Below, in pieces: positions 24,385 through 36,400 of a stretch of 64,000 nt of DNA. The notes beneath the pieces are model-generated. The model had not been told where the DNA came from and did no database searches. It worked only from the letters and a program-made list of their open reading frames with translations. Origin of the DNA: Ridgeia piscesae (taxonomy: Eukaryota > Annelida > Polychaeta > Sabellida > Siboglinidae). The translations under genes and the position numbers were made by a program. The stretch spans positions 653,501 through 717,500 of the forward strand of contig JAODUO010000036.1 in the NCBI GenBank assembly GCA_025642075.2. The letters are read 5' to 3'. The first letter of the stretch is position 1. Every line of letters begins with the position of its first letter.

Positions 24385-24433
24385 CTTATATTACAGAGAC
24401 ATGGAAATTGGCTTGACACTTGTACTAACATGA

Positions 24434-27400
24434 TCACATGTCCTCAACACTCCACTTATAAGCCATATCGTCAATTGCCTTTCTTTCAGACATTTTACTA
24501 AAGAGTTTCTTTTCAAAGCCGTTTGATCGGTCGACACCATCCCATCTATAACCAGGCCATATGCTAAATCTGTTGGCTGGTGGCTCTCGGCCGCTGTATC
24601 GAGGCAGAGCTGAAAGCAGAAAATAATTGGTGGTGAACACATTGCAGGCATACAACAAATCTAGTTAACTGTATACCATGTAGTCTTTCATATGCCTAGG
24701 ACACACAGTGGACACAAATGGAGGGTGGTAACTGGTAAGGGCATACTCACTAACATATGTAAGTCCAGGGAAACGTCCCTAACACTGAAGCTACAATGTG
24801 TAACTGTAATGTTAAGGCAGTGTCGCACTTACATTCATTCAAGCATCAAATAATATCTGGGTGACATTTCTGCTCATGCACGATTAATGTAAAATCAACA
24901 ATGTGCAGCAAAACACAAAGCATTTATAGTATAAATAAAATGGGCTGTTCGTTAACTTTCCTGTGGTGATTAGTGTGAAACGTTGCTTAAAGTTATGTTC
25001 AATAAATAAAAATAGTATGTCCCGGATTATGGCGCACTGAAGTCACATGATTTGCATTTTCTATCAAAGCATGCCTCAAAAACGTGTTTGCCTCTTGTTA
25101 ATTTGAGACAAATATTTTGGCTGAAAGGTTATATACGCGGTATGTATTTTTGCTCATAGCAACCGATGTAAATCAGATTAAAGATGTGTTTATGATGAGA
25201 TTCAGCAGGAACCATTAACGTACTTAATGGTAACTAATGATGTTTGACTCGTGCATGCACAGAATTGTCACCCTGATATTATTTAATGTCAGGAAAAATG
25301 TAAAGACTATTTAAAGCGGTACTAATGTATAGTTCAGACGTGGTGTATTACAAAATCCATACTACAGAAAAGAATTTTGTAAATAAGTGCCTCAGGATGA
25401 TAATTCTAAGAATACGGTGGCTTGATACAATTGGTAACAATGCATTATACGTTAGAACCAGCCACGAACAAACAAAATAGAAAAGTGGAGTTGACCCGGC
25501 CATGTGTTGAGGAGTCAGGAGGGTGACACATTTCAAGACCAATGTCAACATAGAACACACAGGTGACAGGGCAACAGGAAAGAAAGCACAATCAAGAAAC
25601 ACGTAGCACAGAGAAGTGGAGAGGGAGAGGGCACAAGCAGGATGAAAAGGGGAAGAACTCCAAGTGAATGCCCAAATTCAAAGTCTGGCGGAGGAGAATC
25701 ATTGATGACCTGTGTTCCGTCTGGGAATTAAACGTAAATCAAGATAGAACATGGAACAGACTTGAGGAATCAACCAAAACCCAAATCATAATGCTATGAC
25801 AAGTTTGTGACCTCCCTAAACTAACAACTATGACTGGCACTGGCTGACGTGAAATGTTATAAGTGACAACGATGCAGGAATTTCTGTATAGCAGGTGTTT
25901 GACAACCAGAAAGAGCACATAGTTATAAAAAAGGCTCAAATGTAACAACTGTATTTGAGTGTGACAACTGAATAAAAAACAATGTAATCATGCATTTTAA
26001 CAGCCATGTTATCTTTTCTTGTAAAATTGACAGCCTAGACGTAGCCAAGACCGAGCAATGAACAAAGTCTACAAGTATCCAGTATACCTTTTTTGCCAGG
26101 CGTTCCTTTTTGTTTCTTCTTCTGCATGTAAGCAAGCATGGGGTCGCCTTCTCTCTCTACATTTCGCAGCATGTCATTCCTATCCTTGTCATCTTTGTAG
26201 CGGGCCAGAGGTTTGTCTGCCTCCCTCAAAGCCTCAGTCACGGCTTCCTGCTGCATTTTGTCCTGCTTCAACCTGCCAACATCACCCATTATCCTATGAC
26301 ACTGTTTTTCAATATATTTCGGCAAAGTTGCTTTTTGATTAGTGATAAAATTGAAGAACATGCATATGTATAAGTACATTTACATAGTTGTCTGAAGATG
26401 TGTGACCACGTAACATATTTAAACAACTGACCAATTATGTCATGTGACCATTTATCTAGCAACAAGGTTCATCAAGCCAATAAAATGGCTGATGATTCAC
26501 ATGTGAATCTGTTCGATATTTTATTGTTTTTTAATTTTAGCAAGAAATTTTCTTTTCTTAGCAACAGGATCAGGGTAAAGTTCTCTGAACTGCACGCAGA
26601 AAATATTGATCAGGTATTTTTCTTTGTAAGATATAACGTAAAAATTATTAATACAGCAAAACTTGTCACACATGTAATTTTGGTAGTGACACCATTTTCT
26701 GGTTTATCAACCCCTGTTGGCCTCACTCACTGTACAGTGTGTTATTTTGGCATGAACAATATTTAGCGTTTTATCAATCTTTCTGATTTGGTGTGCATTT
26801 AAATTAAACTTTGTGTCAGGTCTTGAAAATGTGAAGTTATAATTTCAATTCACGCCCATGGATTTATGATACTGATGGCATTTCATAATTCAACATCTTG
26901 TTAAATTAACGTCAGTTTGACGTCGTTTTAAATTGGCGTCCATTAATATTTTAGCATAAAAGGAAAAACACACTAAATACATTTCATATGAACATTTCTG
27001 GGTTCATAATATGTAGTCACTAATGTTCTTTATATATTAATGTATATAATGCTATCTATGGAGTACATTTTCAGTACATCTCTTGGTGTGCCCTGGTCCA
27101 ATCACCACTTTCTAAATTCATATTCAAGTGCTTACCCTTTTCCCCAGCGACTATATATCTCAGCAGTCTTGGCCTTTTCTGCATTTTCTTCTGCTTTTTG
27201 CTTTGCTTCCTCTGCCAAGTTTCTCTTTTTACCACTTTTCCTGTCTCGGAAAACTGTCTTGGCCTCCCTCCCTAAGACGTCCTGGTCCATCTGTAAGATA
27301 TATGTGAAAACAGTACTTGCATCCATGCATAAAGACAAACATACATATATCCAAATATGAGAAGGACCCACCTTCTGTTTTATAATAAACATACATACTT

Positions 27401-30400
27401 AGCAAGTGGAAGAATTCTACAACCTGAAACAAAACATCCTTGACAGAGTAGACAAGACAGTCATTTTGATCGTCCAAAGGTGACAGAAATGCCAAAGTGG
27501 ATGCAGACTGGACAAATACCTGCAGTGATTTCTGTAGTGCTACAACCAACCGGAGGGGGCTGCAATAACCTGGTCCTCACTCACACTCTTGGAATGCATA
27601 AAGCATCCAGAAGACAGACATGGCAAAATTGTATTGGCATGCACCTGATGACATCCCAATCTGACTGACCAGATCTGAGATCAATGGAGCCAAGTTAAGG
27701 AAAACATCTTCCCAAGAGCAGATGTGGGAACCAAGAAATGACAACAAAGTTATATTGATGAACTTCTAAGTTGAAGATCAGCAAGACTAAAGTTTAACAT
27801 GAACAAACTGAAGGAACCTGGGGTCTCTGCGTCATTCCAAGCAACGGTTACAGAACCTTTTTTTAACAGATGGAGGGAAGTTTGCATCACTGCTCAGTGC
27901 TCATGCTTGGAGAAGTTCTACAAGTGATGGCTACCAGCTGTTTGGAGTATGACAGAACCAGCAACTAACATCCTTGGAAACCACTGTTCAAAGGAAGTTA
28001 AAACAATGGGTCACAAAAGAAATTAAGGAAATATGCGACATCAGGAGAAAAACAAGTATTCTGAAGAAGGAGCAGTGTACAGTGATATTAACAAGAAGAT
28101 CAGGGAAGGAATTTAAAAAGCCATAGAAGACTGGACTGAAGAGCAATACGTGGAAATTGACGATTGCCTCACCAGCAACAATAGCAAAAGAGATTGTTAT
28201 GAAAGGACTGACAAAGCACTAGAGGGTGAGACTTCATGCAAGACAAAGAAGGGAGAAGACACCATCTACAGATGGACAGACTACTGTTTGGAGTTTTACA
28301 ACTTCCAAACCAACAGAGATTCAAGTGTTCCTGTCTTCCAAGATTCATCAAACAATTCTGTATGAAGAGGTGTTAGAGAAAGCAGGGAAACAAGATGAAG
28401 ATGTGGTCAGACAAATTGCAGAACGGGCTGGAAAGACCTTTGATGAAACACAGTCACTGACACACAACCACCAAGACAAGTGTCGACTGGTGGAAACATT
28501 CAGCAGTGCAGTGTCCCTATGACCCGCACAGATGATGGCAGCAGTACGTATGATTTAGTAAGGAAGTAGGTTTACTTATGCTATGGTTACACAGTGATAA
28601 CATGTTAGTCAATGCTTACCTGGCTAAACTTCTTGTCTTCAAGGCGTCTCAATTTTAATGACTCTTCTTTCATCTCATGAGCTGTCGACAGTCCAGCCTT
28701 AGCCCCAGACAGGGTTTTCTTTGCAAGTTCCTTGCCGCTGACATCACGTTCTTCTGACCATCTGGAACGCCTCCTTCTTCTGTCTTTCTTTGAAGAATCC
28801 TGCTCAGTAGCACCAATGTGTTGCCTTTTGTTCTTTTGTGTGGAAGAATGTTCAGAGTCAGAACCTTTTCTTCTTCTTGGGGGAGACTGATCAGAATCTT
28901 GTCTTTTTCTTCTTGGAGGAGATTGGTCAGAACCAGAATGTTGTCTTCTCTTTCTTGGGGGAGATTGGTCAGAATTAGAATCTTGTCTTTTTCTTCTTGG
29001 TGGAGACTGGTCAGAATCAGAATCTTGTCTTCCCTTTCTTGGAGGAGATTGGTCAGAATCAGAATCTTGTCTTCCCTTTCTTGGGGGAGACTGGTCAGAA
29101 TCAGAATCTTGTCTTCCCTTTCTTGGAGGAGATTGGTCAGAATCTGAATCTTGTCTTATCCTTCTCGGGGGTGACCGATCAGAACTTGAATCCTGTGACC
29201 GGTTTCTTGGAGGTGACTGGTCAGAACCAGAATCTTGTCTTTTCCGTCTGGAAATGGACTGATCTGTTTTAGATATGTGTTTTCTGCTTCTAACTGGAGA
29301 CTGATCAGAATCGGAGTCATGTCTGCTTCTGCTTGGAAGTGAGCCATCAGAATCTGAATCATTTCTTCTCCTTCTCAGAGAAGACTGGTCAGACCCAGAG
29401 TCTCGTATAGACTTTCTATGAGGAGATGTATCAGAATCACGGACTGTCCTCTTTGGAGAAAGTCTGTCAGAACCTGAAGGATCTTCGGACTCAGAATCTT
29501 GTTCATGTTTTTTGCCATGTGATGCCAGCTCTGGAACATAAAACAAACCGATGTTTTCATTGGTATTCCCCACACATAGAACTTACTCTGGACAATGCTT
29601 ATGTTGCCACAACAGTACCAGTACAAAATGGGCCAAGAGACCCTGAAGTACTTTGGACTATATCATAGTGAGTTTGTAATTATGAATGAAATGTGTTTTG
29701 GTGAATCATAGTCACTGCCTAGTCTCTTCACCATAATCACCTACCGGGGTAAGTGATATTTTCTCTGGCTATTTATATGAAATTACAGGAAACACTTCCA
29801 AATTGTGTGTATGCACTGACAGGCCTGGTCATTAGTGATTTAGTCAAGATGGAGTTATCTACTTGAACTACTTCTGCACCATTCAGCCAGCCCAATGAAC
29901 AGAATGCAGAATACTGTGGTACTAATTTCATGTTGGTCAACTACAGGTGACAATACACCACATTCACACCATTTTAAAGACAACTAAATAAGCACCAACA
30001 TAAACGCAACTTGCATTTACATAAAATTTAGTTTTGAAGATACAGCATAATTAAAATATGCAGAAACAGCTGCCACTAGCCTGCTACAGATGGAATACCA
30101 ATTAGCTATGCCTTCCTGGAAGGCCACCTGGCCTTTTGTGTGTGGCAGTGGGGCAGTCTTCAATACACAAGTATTGTCAGTTATCAACTGTGGATATGCA
30201 GTTTTTATTTGGGAGGCCCTGAGGTACTCTTAAAAATATTCACTCAAACACATTCTTGTGTATTACCTATGTACCCTAAGATACACCTGCAAAATTAGAG
30301 AAAAAGTTACATCAGAGTTTTGAAAAATGTTTTTTAACAGTTACGGAGCATTCATAATTATCCAATAAAATAAAAATTTCTTGTGCATAGTAGCAGTGCC

Positions 30401-33135
30401 CTAAGATATGTCTATGCCAAATAAAATAAAATATATATAATATATGGTTTCTGAGATAGGGAGCTAATGGTGGATGGTGTACAGCGGATCCAGAGTGATG
30501 CAGTAATTCCACTGGCCCTTTGGCCCCAAAATACTAAAATGTCTCTTCTAAATTGTCAGCTAACATAGCATTGGAATGGGGGTTGATATTGTTTATCATA
30601 AATTGAGGTAAACATTAGTATGTTGATTGTGACAACACTCATGCCAATGTAAAAACAGTCACCTTGTATTATGTAAGCATTATACTTCAATTGGCTGGAC
30701 AGATTCAATTTGGCAGCCTGTTATTTGTAACCAGCCAGCATCACAAATAGGATAAACAGCGAAGACGTGTAATTATTCAATACTGAACAAATTAAAATGG
30801 GAAAAGAGAGTGACAAGACTGGATGAAAACATTTGCTATGATATGGTTTACCAAAAACTTATTAACCTTTGTTTTTGTTGATTAGCTTCCACTTTTTGTT
30901 CTGTCTGTATTTCTCCAGTTGCTGCAACTCTTGAGGTCGTTCGTCGATGAATTCTGCCACTGTTGGCTTGTTTTCTTGGAAGTACTCCTCGATGTCTTTC
31001 TCAGAGTCAGATGCTGCCAGTGCTTTAAAGTCCACATCGTCATCAACAATTTTGATTCTACAAAGCAAGAAAGCATTAATGTCACGTCACAGTTGATTCT
31101 CAGTACTGTGTCTTCTTCATAAGTGTAATAAAAATGTGATGTCTTCTATCAACAGTAGATAAGATATATAAATGAAATTGACTAAAACAGAAATATCGAC
31201 CTGCATCAGATTAATTGAATACATCCTTCATAGACAAAGCCCAATGACAAAGGCAGTGGGAATTAAAATTGGTATCAGGCCTAGGGTAAATTCCAAAGAA
31301 ATTGGAATTGATCAATCCCAATCCAATTCTGCAGTGGGTATTGTAATTGAAAGATTTTTAAAAAAAAAGGGAAATTTTTAGCGGGAATTGAAATATTTTG
31401 AGCAAAAGGAATTGGAGTGGGAATTGGATGAAAAAGAATTGAGCATCTGATTTTTTTAAGATGCCACTAATTTATTAACCTGTTGTTTCCAAGTCATGCA
31501 TTTGAATGAAATCGTGCATCTGGAACCATGGACTTATATGCATATAAGTCCGTGCTGGAACAAAATGTTAACCCTTTCGACCTCAAGTCGGCCAAGCCCG
31601 CCCGAGTTCCGACACCTCAAGCCAGAAAAATATCATAGTCCTATTCCAGAAGCGCTCTCTGGAGGATACTTTTGAAAGACATTCAACTTGAAGGACTAAC
31701 ATATTGGCAATGCATTGTTGCTATTCAACTTTTCTGAGTTTCATACATTTGTTCAAACTGCCCACATTTTTGAGTTAGCAAAATGGCGTAGAAAGTGGAT
31801 GCCCTGAATGGGATCAGACATTGAATATGTCGATGCTTCATTTCGACGATCATTATTATTGTTGTCGGGGAAGTTCTTCGGTCAAGCTCATTTTGTAAAC
31901 ACACAACATCTATGAGACAAGTCCCATACTTGGTGTCCACTATTCTTGCATGAAGTCAGCATGTTCAATTAGGACATAATACAATGTTTGGGTAGTTCTA
32001 TTATAATTATTGTGGGATTTGTAAGTTCTGTAACTTGTGGGACTGTTACGTTGTTCACTTGCTGATGTTTCGACCGAGGCTGGCCGGGGTGGTACTATGA
32101 CTGGGCAGTAGCTTCTCAAGTGGTCGAGTATGTTGTATTTGAGTATATGCAACATAATATCTAAGGCATAATAATAATATTGGCTCCAATATATAGATAA
32201 TTGCATTGTCTTTTAAATAAATACAACTTGTAGCAGTAAGAAATGAAGCCTAAACAATTACATCACGTAATATGTCATCATTGTTGTCATTATATATTAT
32301 AATATTGATATACTGGCACATCTGTTGCATTATGGTCAACTTTTTTAATTGATAAAAAATCTACATCCGTATGTGAAGACAGTTTTATGCCCTTTATAAA
32401 ATAATGTTAATTATTCTTGCAATAATGCAAATTCAATTAAAAAACCTACGTCCCAAAAACAAACATCCATCATTTTGGGTAATCTCACCTAGTTTTCTGA
32501 GAAGCCAGGGGCTTTACATAAAAAATGGGTTACCAAAAATGTGTGAGGTCTAAAGGGTTACTTAAGTGACTTCAAATAGCTTGTCTTGTGAACCTCAACC
32601 AATTCATTCCTGCCTATGGCTATGCCCTGTAGTTTGTTTGTCTTTACCCATTGATTGATCAAAACTGCATAACTGCATCAAAGCTGCTGGTCAAACATGA
32701 CCTGGTAATTCATCAGTGAATGATATGAAGCAACTGAGTGAGTCCTGGGCTGGGATGCCTTGTGTCGTGACTTGTGTGGAAAGATATGCTAGCTGGGGCT
32801 TAGCTGATGGTTTGTTCTTTAAAATAGCATAACAATGTATCCCCCAATATACAGAATAGTCAGTTAATAGAACGTTGCCGTACGGTCCAAATAATCACAG
32901 TAGAAGTTGAGCGTATCACTACACTATTGTATCGGATCAGCATGAGCATTGTATTGATCTCACGACTGAAGGGCGATAATAAGGTGTTCGCCTCTTAAAA
33001 CATTTCCAGACAGTTATATGTGGTTACACACCTGCGGTTTTTGTGTAATACAGATCTATGTTTTTTCTTCTTTTTATCATTCGATGATGAGCCTGATAAA
33101 TAACGCTTAAGGTACTCTTCCTTTGAAAGAGCCAT
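24434..33135 (-). CDS. BUD13: BUD13 homologue, RES-complex splicing factor
   Basis: Nuclear component of the retention and splicing (RES) complex that joins the activated spliceosome and stabilises pre-mRNA during splicing. Exons, 5' to 3': 33135-33032, 31057-30867, 29530-28620, 27290-27136, 26272-26088, 24609-24434. They sum to 1722 nt in one frame, 573 residues. The N-terminus [15 protein letters not shown] and the [13 protein letters not shown] segment match the family. Exon 3 is a long Ser/Asp/Pro/Arg repeat region. The C-terminal block [30 protein letters not shown] and [13 protein letters not shown] is the diagnostic Bud13 core that binds Snu17/RBMX2. Upstream in-frame Mets exist to 33255, but the conserved start is at 33135. 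Introns 3 and 5 contain LINE fragments in the opposite orientation. The exon 2 donor (gttaat) is weak. Confidence 0.93.
25360..25735 (+). mobile_element. LINE 3' coding fragment in BUD13 intron 5
   Basis: Plus-strand reading gives [20 protein letters not shown], then RTSHEQTK, and in another frame a WSWPGH-like block and the R-E-V-E-R-E-x-A-Q-A-G segment. This is the usual C-terminal tail of LINE reverse transcriptases (KCLRRIL.I.WPD, GH.LR, W...VE.E). Stops and frameshifts interrupt it. It lies antisense to BUD13. Confidence 0.6.
27425..28520 (+). mobile_element. RTE-type LINE fragment in BUD13 intron 3
   Basis: Reads as the end of an RTE endonuclease (often annotated craniofacial development protein 2-like) and the linker after it: [86 protein letters not shown]. 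Frameshifts and stops break it. The reverse transcriptase core is absent. Orientation is opposite to the host gene. Confidence 0.7.
28865..29345 (-). repeat. 42-bp coding minisatellite in BUD13 exon 3
   Basis: About ten head-to-tail copies of a 14-residue unit, consensus [14 protein letters not shown]. Three consecutive units are nearly identical, the outer ones more diverged. Family members in other animals carry similar SP/RR-rich repeats with different units, so the array seems to be renewed by local duplication. Confidence 0.9.
30000..30860. other. BUD13 intron 2 interior, nothing recognised
   Basis: Unique AT-rich intronic sequence. Confidence 0.4.
31058..33031. other. BUD13 intron 1, no gene recognised
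   Basis: Contains a stretch rich in ggaattg-type words (about 31255-31445). Open frames on the minus strand at 31725-31940 and 31940-32206 show no domain I can name; they may be transposon remains. Confidence 0.4.
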
Positions 33136-33462
33136 TTCCTTGATATTGGCTTCGCGAACGGCCACTGGTGCGCAAACCAGACAACTAACATGGCTAATCG
33201 TATGCGCTGGGATCGCCATCGGACTATAATAATAACAATAACTAAATAAAAACACAGCAATAGACCTTCATGGAATGAAAAGGTTGAAATCAAGTATATC
33301 AAATAAATCTAGAACTCAACTTTGGAGAATTTCGCAACTAAGATGCCGTAATGTGCAAGCTAGTTGGTGGGTCGCCGATGTATGTTGGCGGTCCGTATTA
33401 ATCCGATAATAGACGACGTTTGGTCGCTAAAAATCGATTTTCGTCCACGACAACCGGTAAAC
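33136..33462. promoter_or_regulatory. Bidirectional promoter between BUD13 and the Sel1-repeat gene
   Basis: Only 327 bp separate the two divergent start codons, and no other gene intervenes, so both transcripts must start within this interval or in the flanking first exons. No TATA box is evident in either direction. Confidence 0.65.
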
Positions 33463-36400
33463 ATGACGCTAAACGAAGATGATAAAACTCCTCTTTTGGC
33501 CGAAGAAGGTGGCGTCAGACATCGTAGTAGCAAAAAGGATGATGACAACAAGGAACAAGAAACACTGAAATACAAAGATTGGGACCCCAATCTACCATAT
33601 GGGGGAAAAGTGTATTTGGCGAGGCGCAAGAAGCCAGAGCCGTTATGGATTCGCGTGACTGAGGTCAGGATCATGGAATGTTTGAACTTTGGCATTTGTT
33701 GACTATTGTTCAATTATCTCTCTTCAGTTTGACTGTTTCGGTGAAAAGTTATGTTTATGTTAAATTGGCAGACACAATTATTAACATATTTTTTGGGTAT
33801 GTCATGCTGCAGGTATAATCACGAAACGAAAACAATTCCAAGGTACCACGGAATTGCGCGATGGAAGAATATGGGCCAAGCAGTAGCAGTCTAGCGCTGG
33901 GGCTTCTGACACAAAATCAAATTCGTTTCATTTGTTAGTCACGTCTTTGTTGAATTATAATTATATATTTAGTGGTACCTACGGAAATATGACATGTACG
34001 TGTGTGGCAGCCTTGGACTTGGTAGCGTCAAACAAGTTAGTCATGATTGATATGAAGTAGTGTCTATAATTTTTTTTATTGGACGTTTTTATAAAGGAAA
34101 CATAAAAAATCATAAAAGCAAACTGAAAATGTATTATTAAGTCACTAATTGAGGTGCAAAGATAATGTTGTATCATAATGAAATATACGGTTTTGCATGT
34201 TGGTGATATATTAAAGCCACAAACATCTCCCTTCAGTGGGCATATTTTCCCAGTCAGAAATACTTATATAATTACTATCTGTAGTTGCAAGTAATGATGG
34301 GGCAATAATATTTCTGTTTGTTAAATTAGCCAGGAAGTCCACAATGAAATGCCTTTGTTGCTCACAAAACAGAACTGTAGTGTTAACATTTTCCTACAAC
34401 CATCTGTTATTTATGTATGATGAAGGGCTAAGAACTTCTAGAATAATCTCAGAGATGACTCATAATAGCCCAATATGCTCTGGTGCCATATTACAATGAT
34501 ACAGTGTTGCTTGGTCATTTCAGCAAGCAGAGAGTTATGAGGTGGTGAACACAGCATAATTTCAAAAGAATAATTTATATCAGCATTTGCCATAATTGAA
34601 CCTAAAAAATCTGTCAAATGAGATTTCTGTAAAAATGTGGCTGACAATTAAATGATAGGCGGCTCTGGTTAGAATAGTGCAGTACCAGTTCATACATGTA
34701 TGTAACACAGTTTTAACATACAATGTAGCTATAATTTTGGTACATTATATATTTTGCATATTTAGAAACTTTGCAAAGAAAGTGAGTGTGTCCCATTACA
34801 GTAACCACTTGGACATGATTTCACACAATTTTTATACTGTTTGTTTTCAAGATTCAGAAATTCCCTAAATGTTATGTAGTTGTGGTATACAATGGTCTGA
34901 CACTCATCCTGGGGTATCAGCAGAACTACAAGTCAGACATTGAATTGGTTAAAGTAGAGCCAGTATATATTTTCCCGGTCTTAGTTTACCATTAAGGGTC
35001 ACAGCCCGTGTTGTGAGACGAGTGAGTTGCCCTCAAAAGTTAGAAATCAGAATGCTCATAATAATTCATCATGTACAAAGTTGCAATATTACACCTACAC
35101 TACTCTATTTATAGTTAATTGAATTCATAAGCTTATCTAAAAATTAAACAAATTTACACAAATTAGAATAAAGTAAAGACTAATGAATGTTTTTATGTAT
35201 AATAATGTATACATTTTGAACATCAATTGTGTCTGTACCAACGCATGTTGATAAACATTGATTATATACTGTTGTTTTACTGGTTTGGTAAAATAATGCA
35301 AACTTGCTTAATTAACAATGTTGCAAGGCTTAATTACACAAATATTGCTTTCTTAAATTTAAGCCCATATAACATTTTCATAAATTCATATCGAATTCAT
35401 GCAAATCAATCACACATTCTTAGTAGCAAAAATATTGAAAATTATCTCGGCTTGTCCCTAAAATGCACAGAAACAAAATGCGTCTGGCGTGTGTGTGCAT
35501 CATCTGAATGATGCCTTGGCTGCAGAATTCCATAGACCGTGACGTGGCAGTTGCTGGAACATGGCCACGCATGACTACCTCTCAACAACGGCACTAATAG
35601 AATGGCCTTCATTCATATTTGATACATTACAGAAGGCAGTCAATAACACCCAGCAACACTGCCGTGTCATGTGACTTGGCTATTTTGGCTGTACAGAGAA
35701 GCCACACTGTGTTGATTGCACATGATCAATAATTCAACTCAAGCTGGCACTCTGTCAAATTAGCGTACGTCTGCTTAGTTATATATACTAAGAGAGATAT
35801 ACTAATTTATCCTTCTGTCATTTTAAGGGTGTAACTCTGACTTACCGATTGAATATGCAAGCATGGATATATTCCATTCTGTCATTCAAATATATGTATG
35901 TGTTCATGTGTAGAATTTATGCAAATATTCCTTTTCTGAATTCATAACCCTTGAAAAACATGACACAACTGTACATTTAGCCTATGATTTATTTATTTTA
36001 GGTGTAGTCCTGGTTTTATATTGTATTTATGTTAAATGCTTCCAATAAAATTGTTATCACCAGTTTAAAAAAATTGCTGTAGATAAAGACATTGATTTAT
36101 GACAATGGTTGATGTTTTAATTTTAATTTTAAAAATGTACATGTACATCAAAACAGTATCACAACACTACGTACAAGATGTTGCCTTATTTGTATTCACA
36201 AGACTTTTGTTTATGCATTTCTTGTGTTTGTTGATTTATTTCTTTTGTTTGTTTTGTTATGTTGGTGACAACAGCAGTGCATAGAACCGTTAACATACGT
36301 TGAAAACAGGTAACTAAATATCACTATGTTGTTTTCATACTTTATGGTCATGTTCTCATAAACATCCTTTCATACTTTACTGTCAGATGGGAATTGTATT

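Noticed and set aside
28818..29272. Plus-strand frames rich in Ser, Leu, Trp and Gln
   Set aside because: Antisense of the BUD13 42-bp coding repeat.
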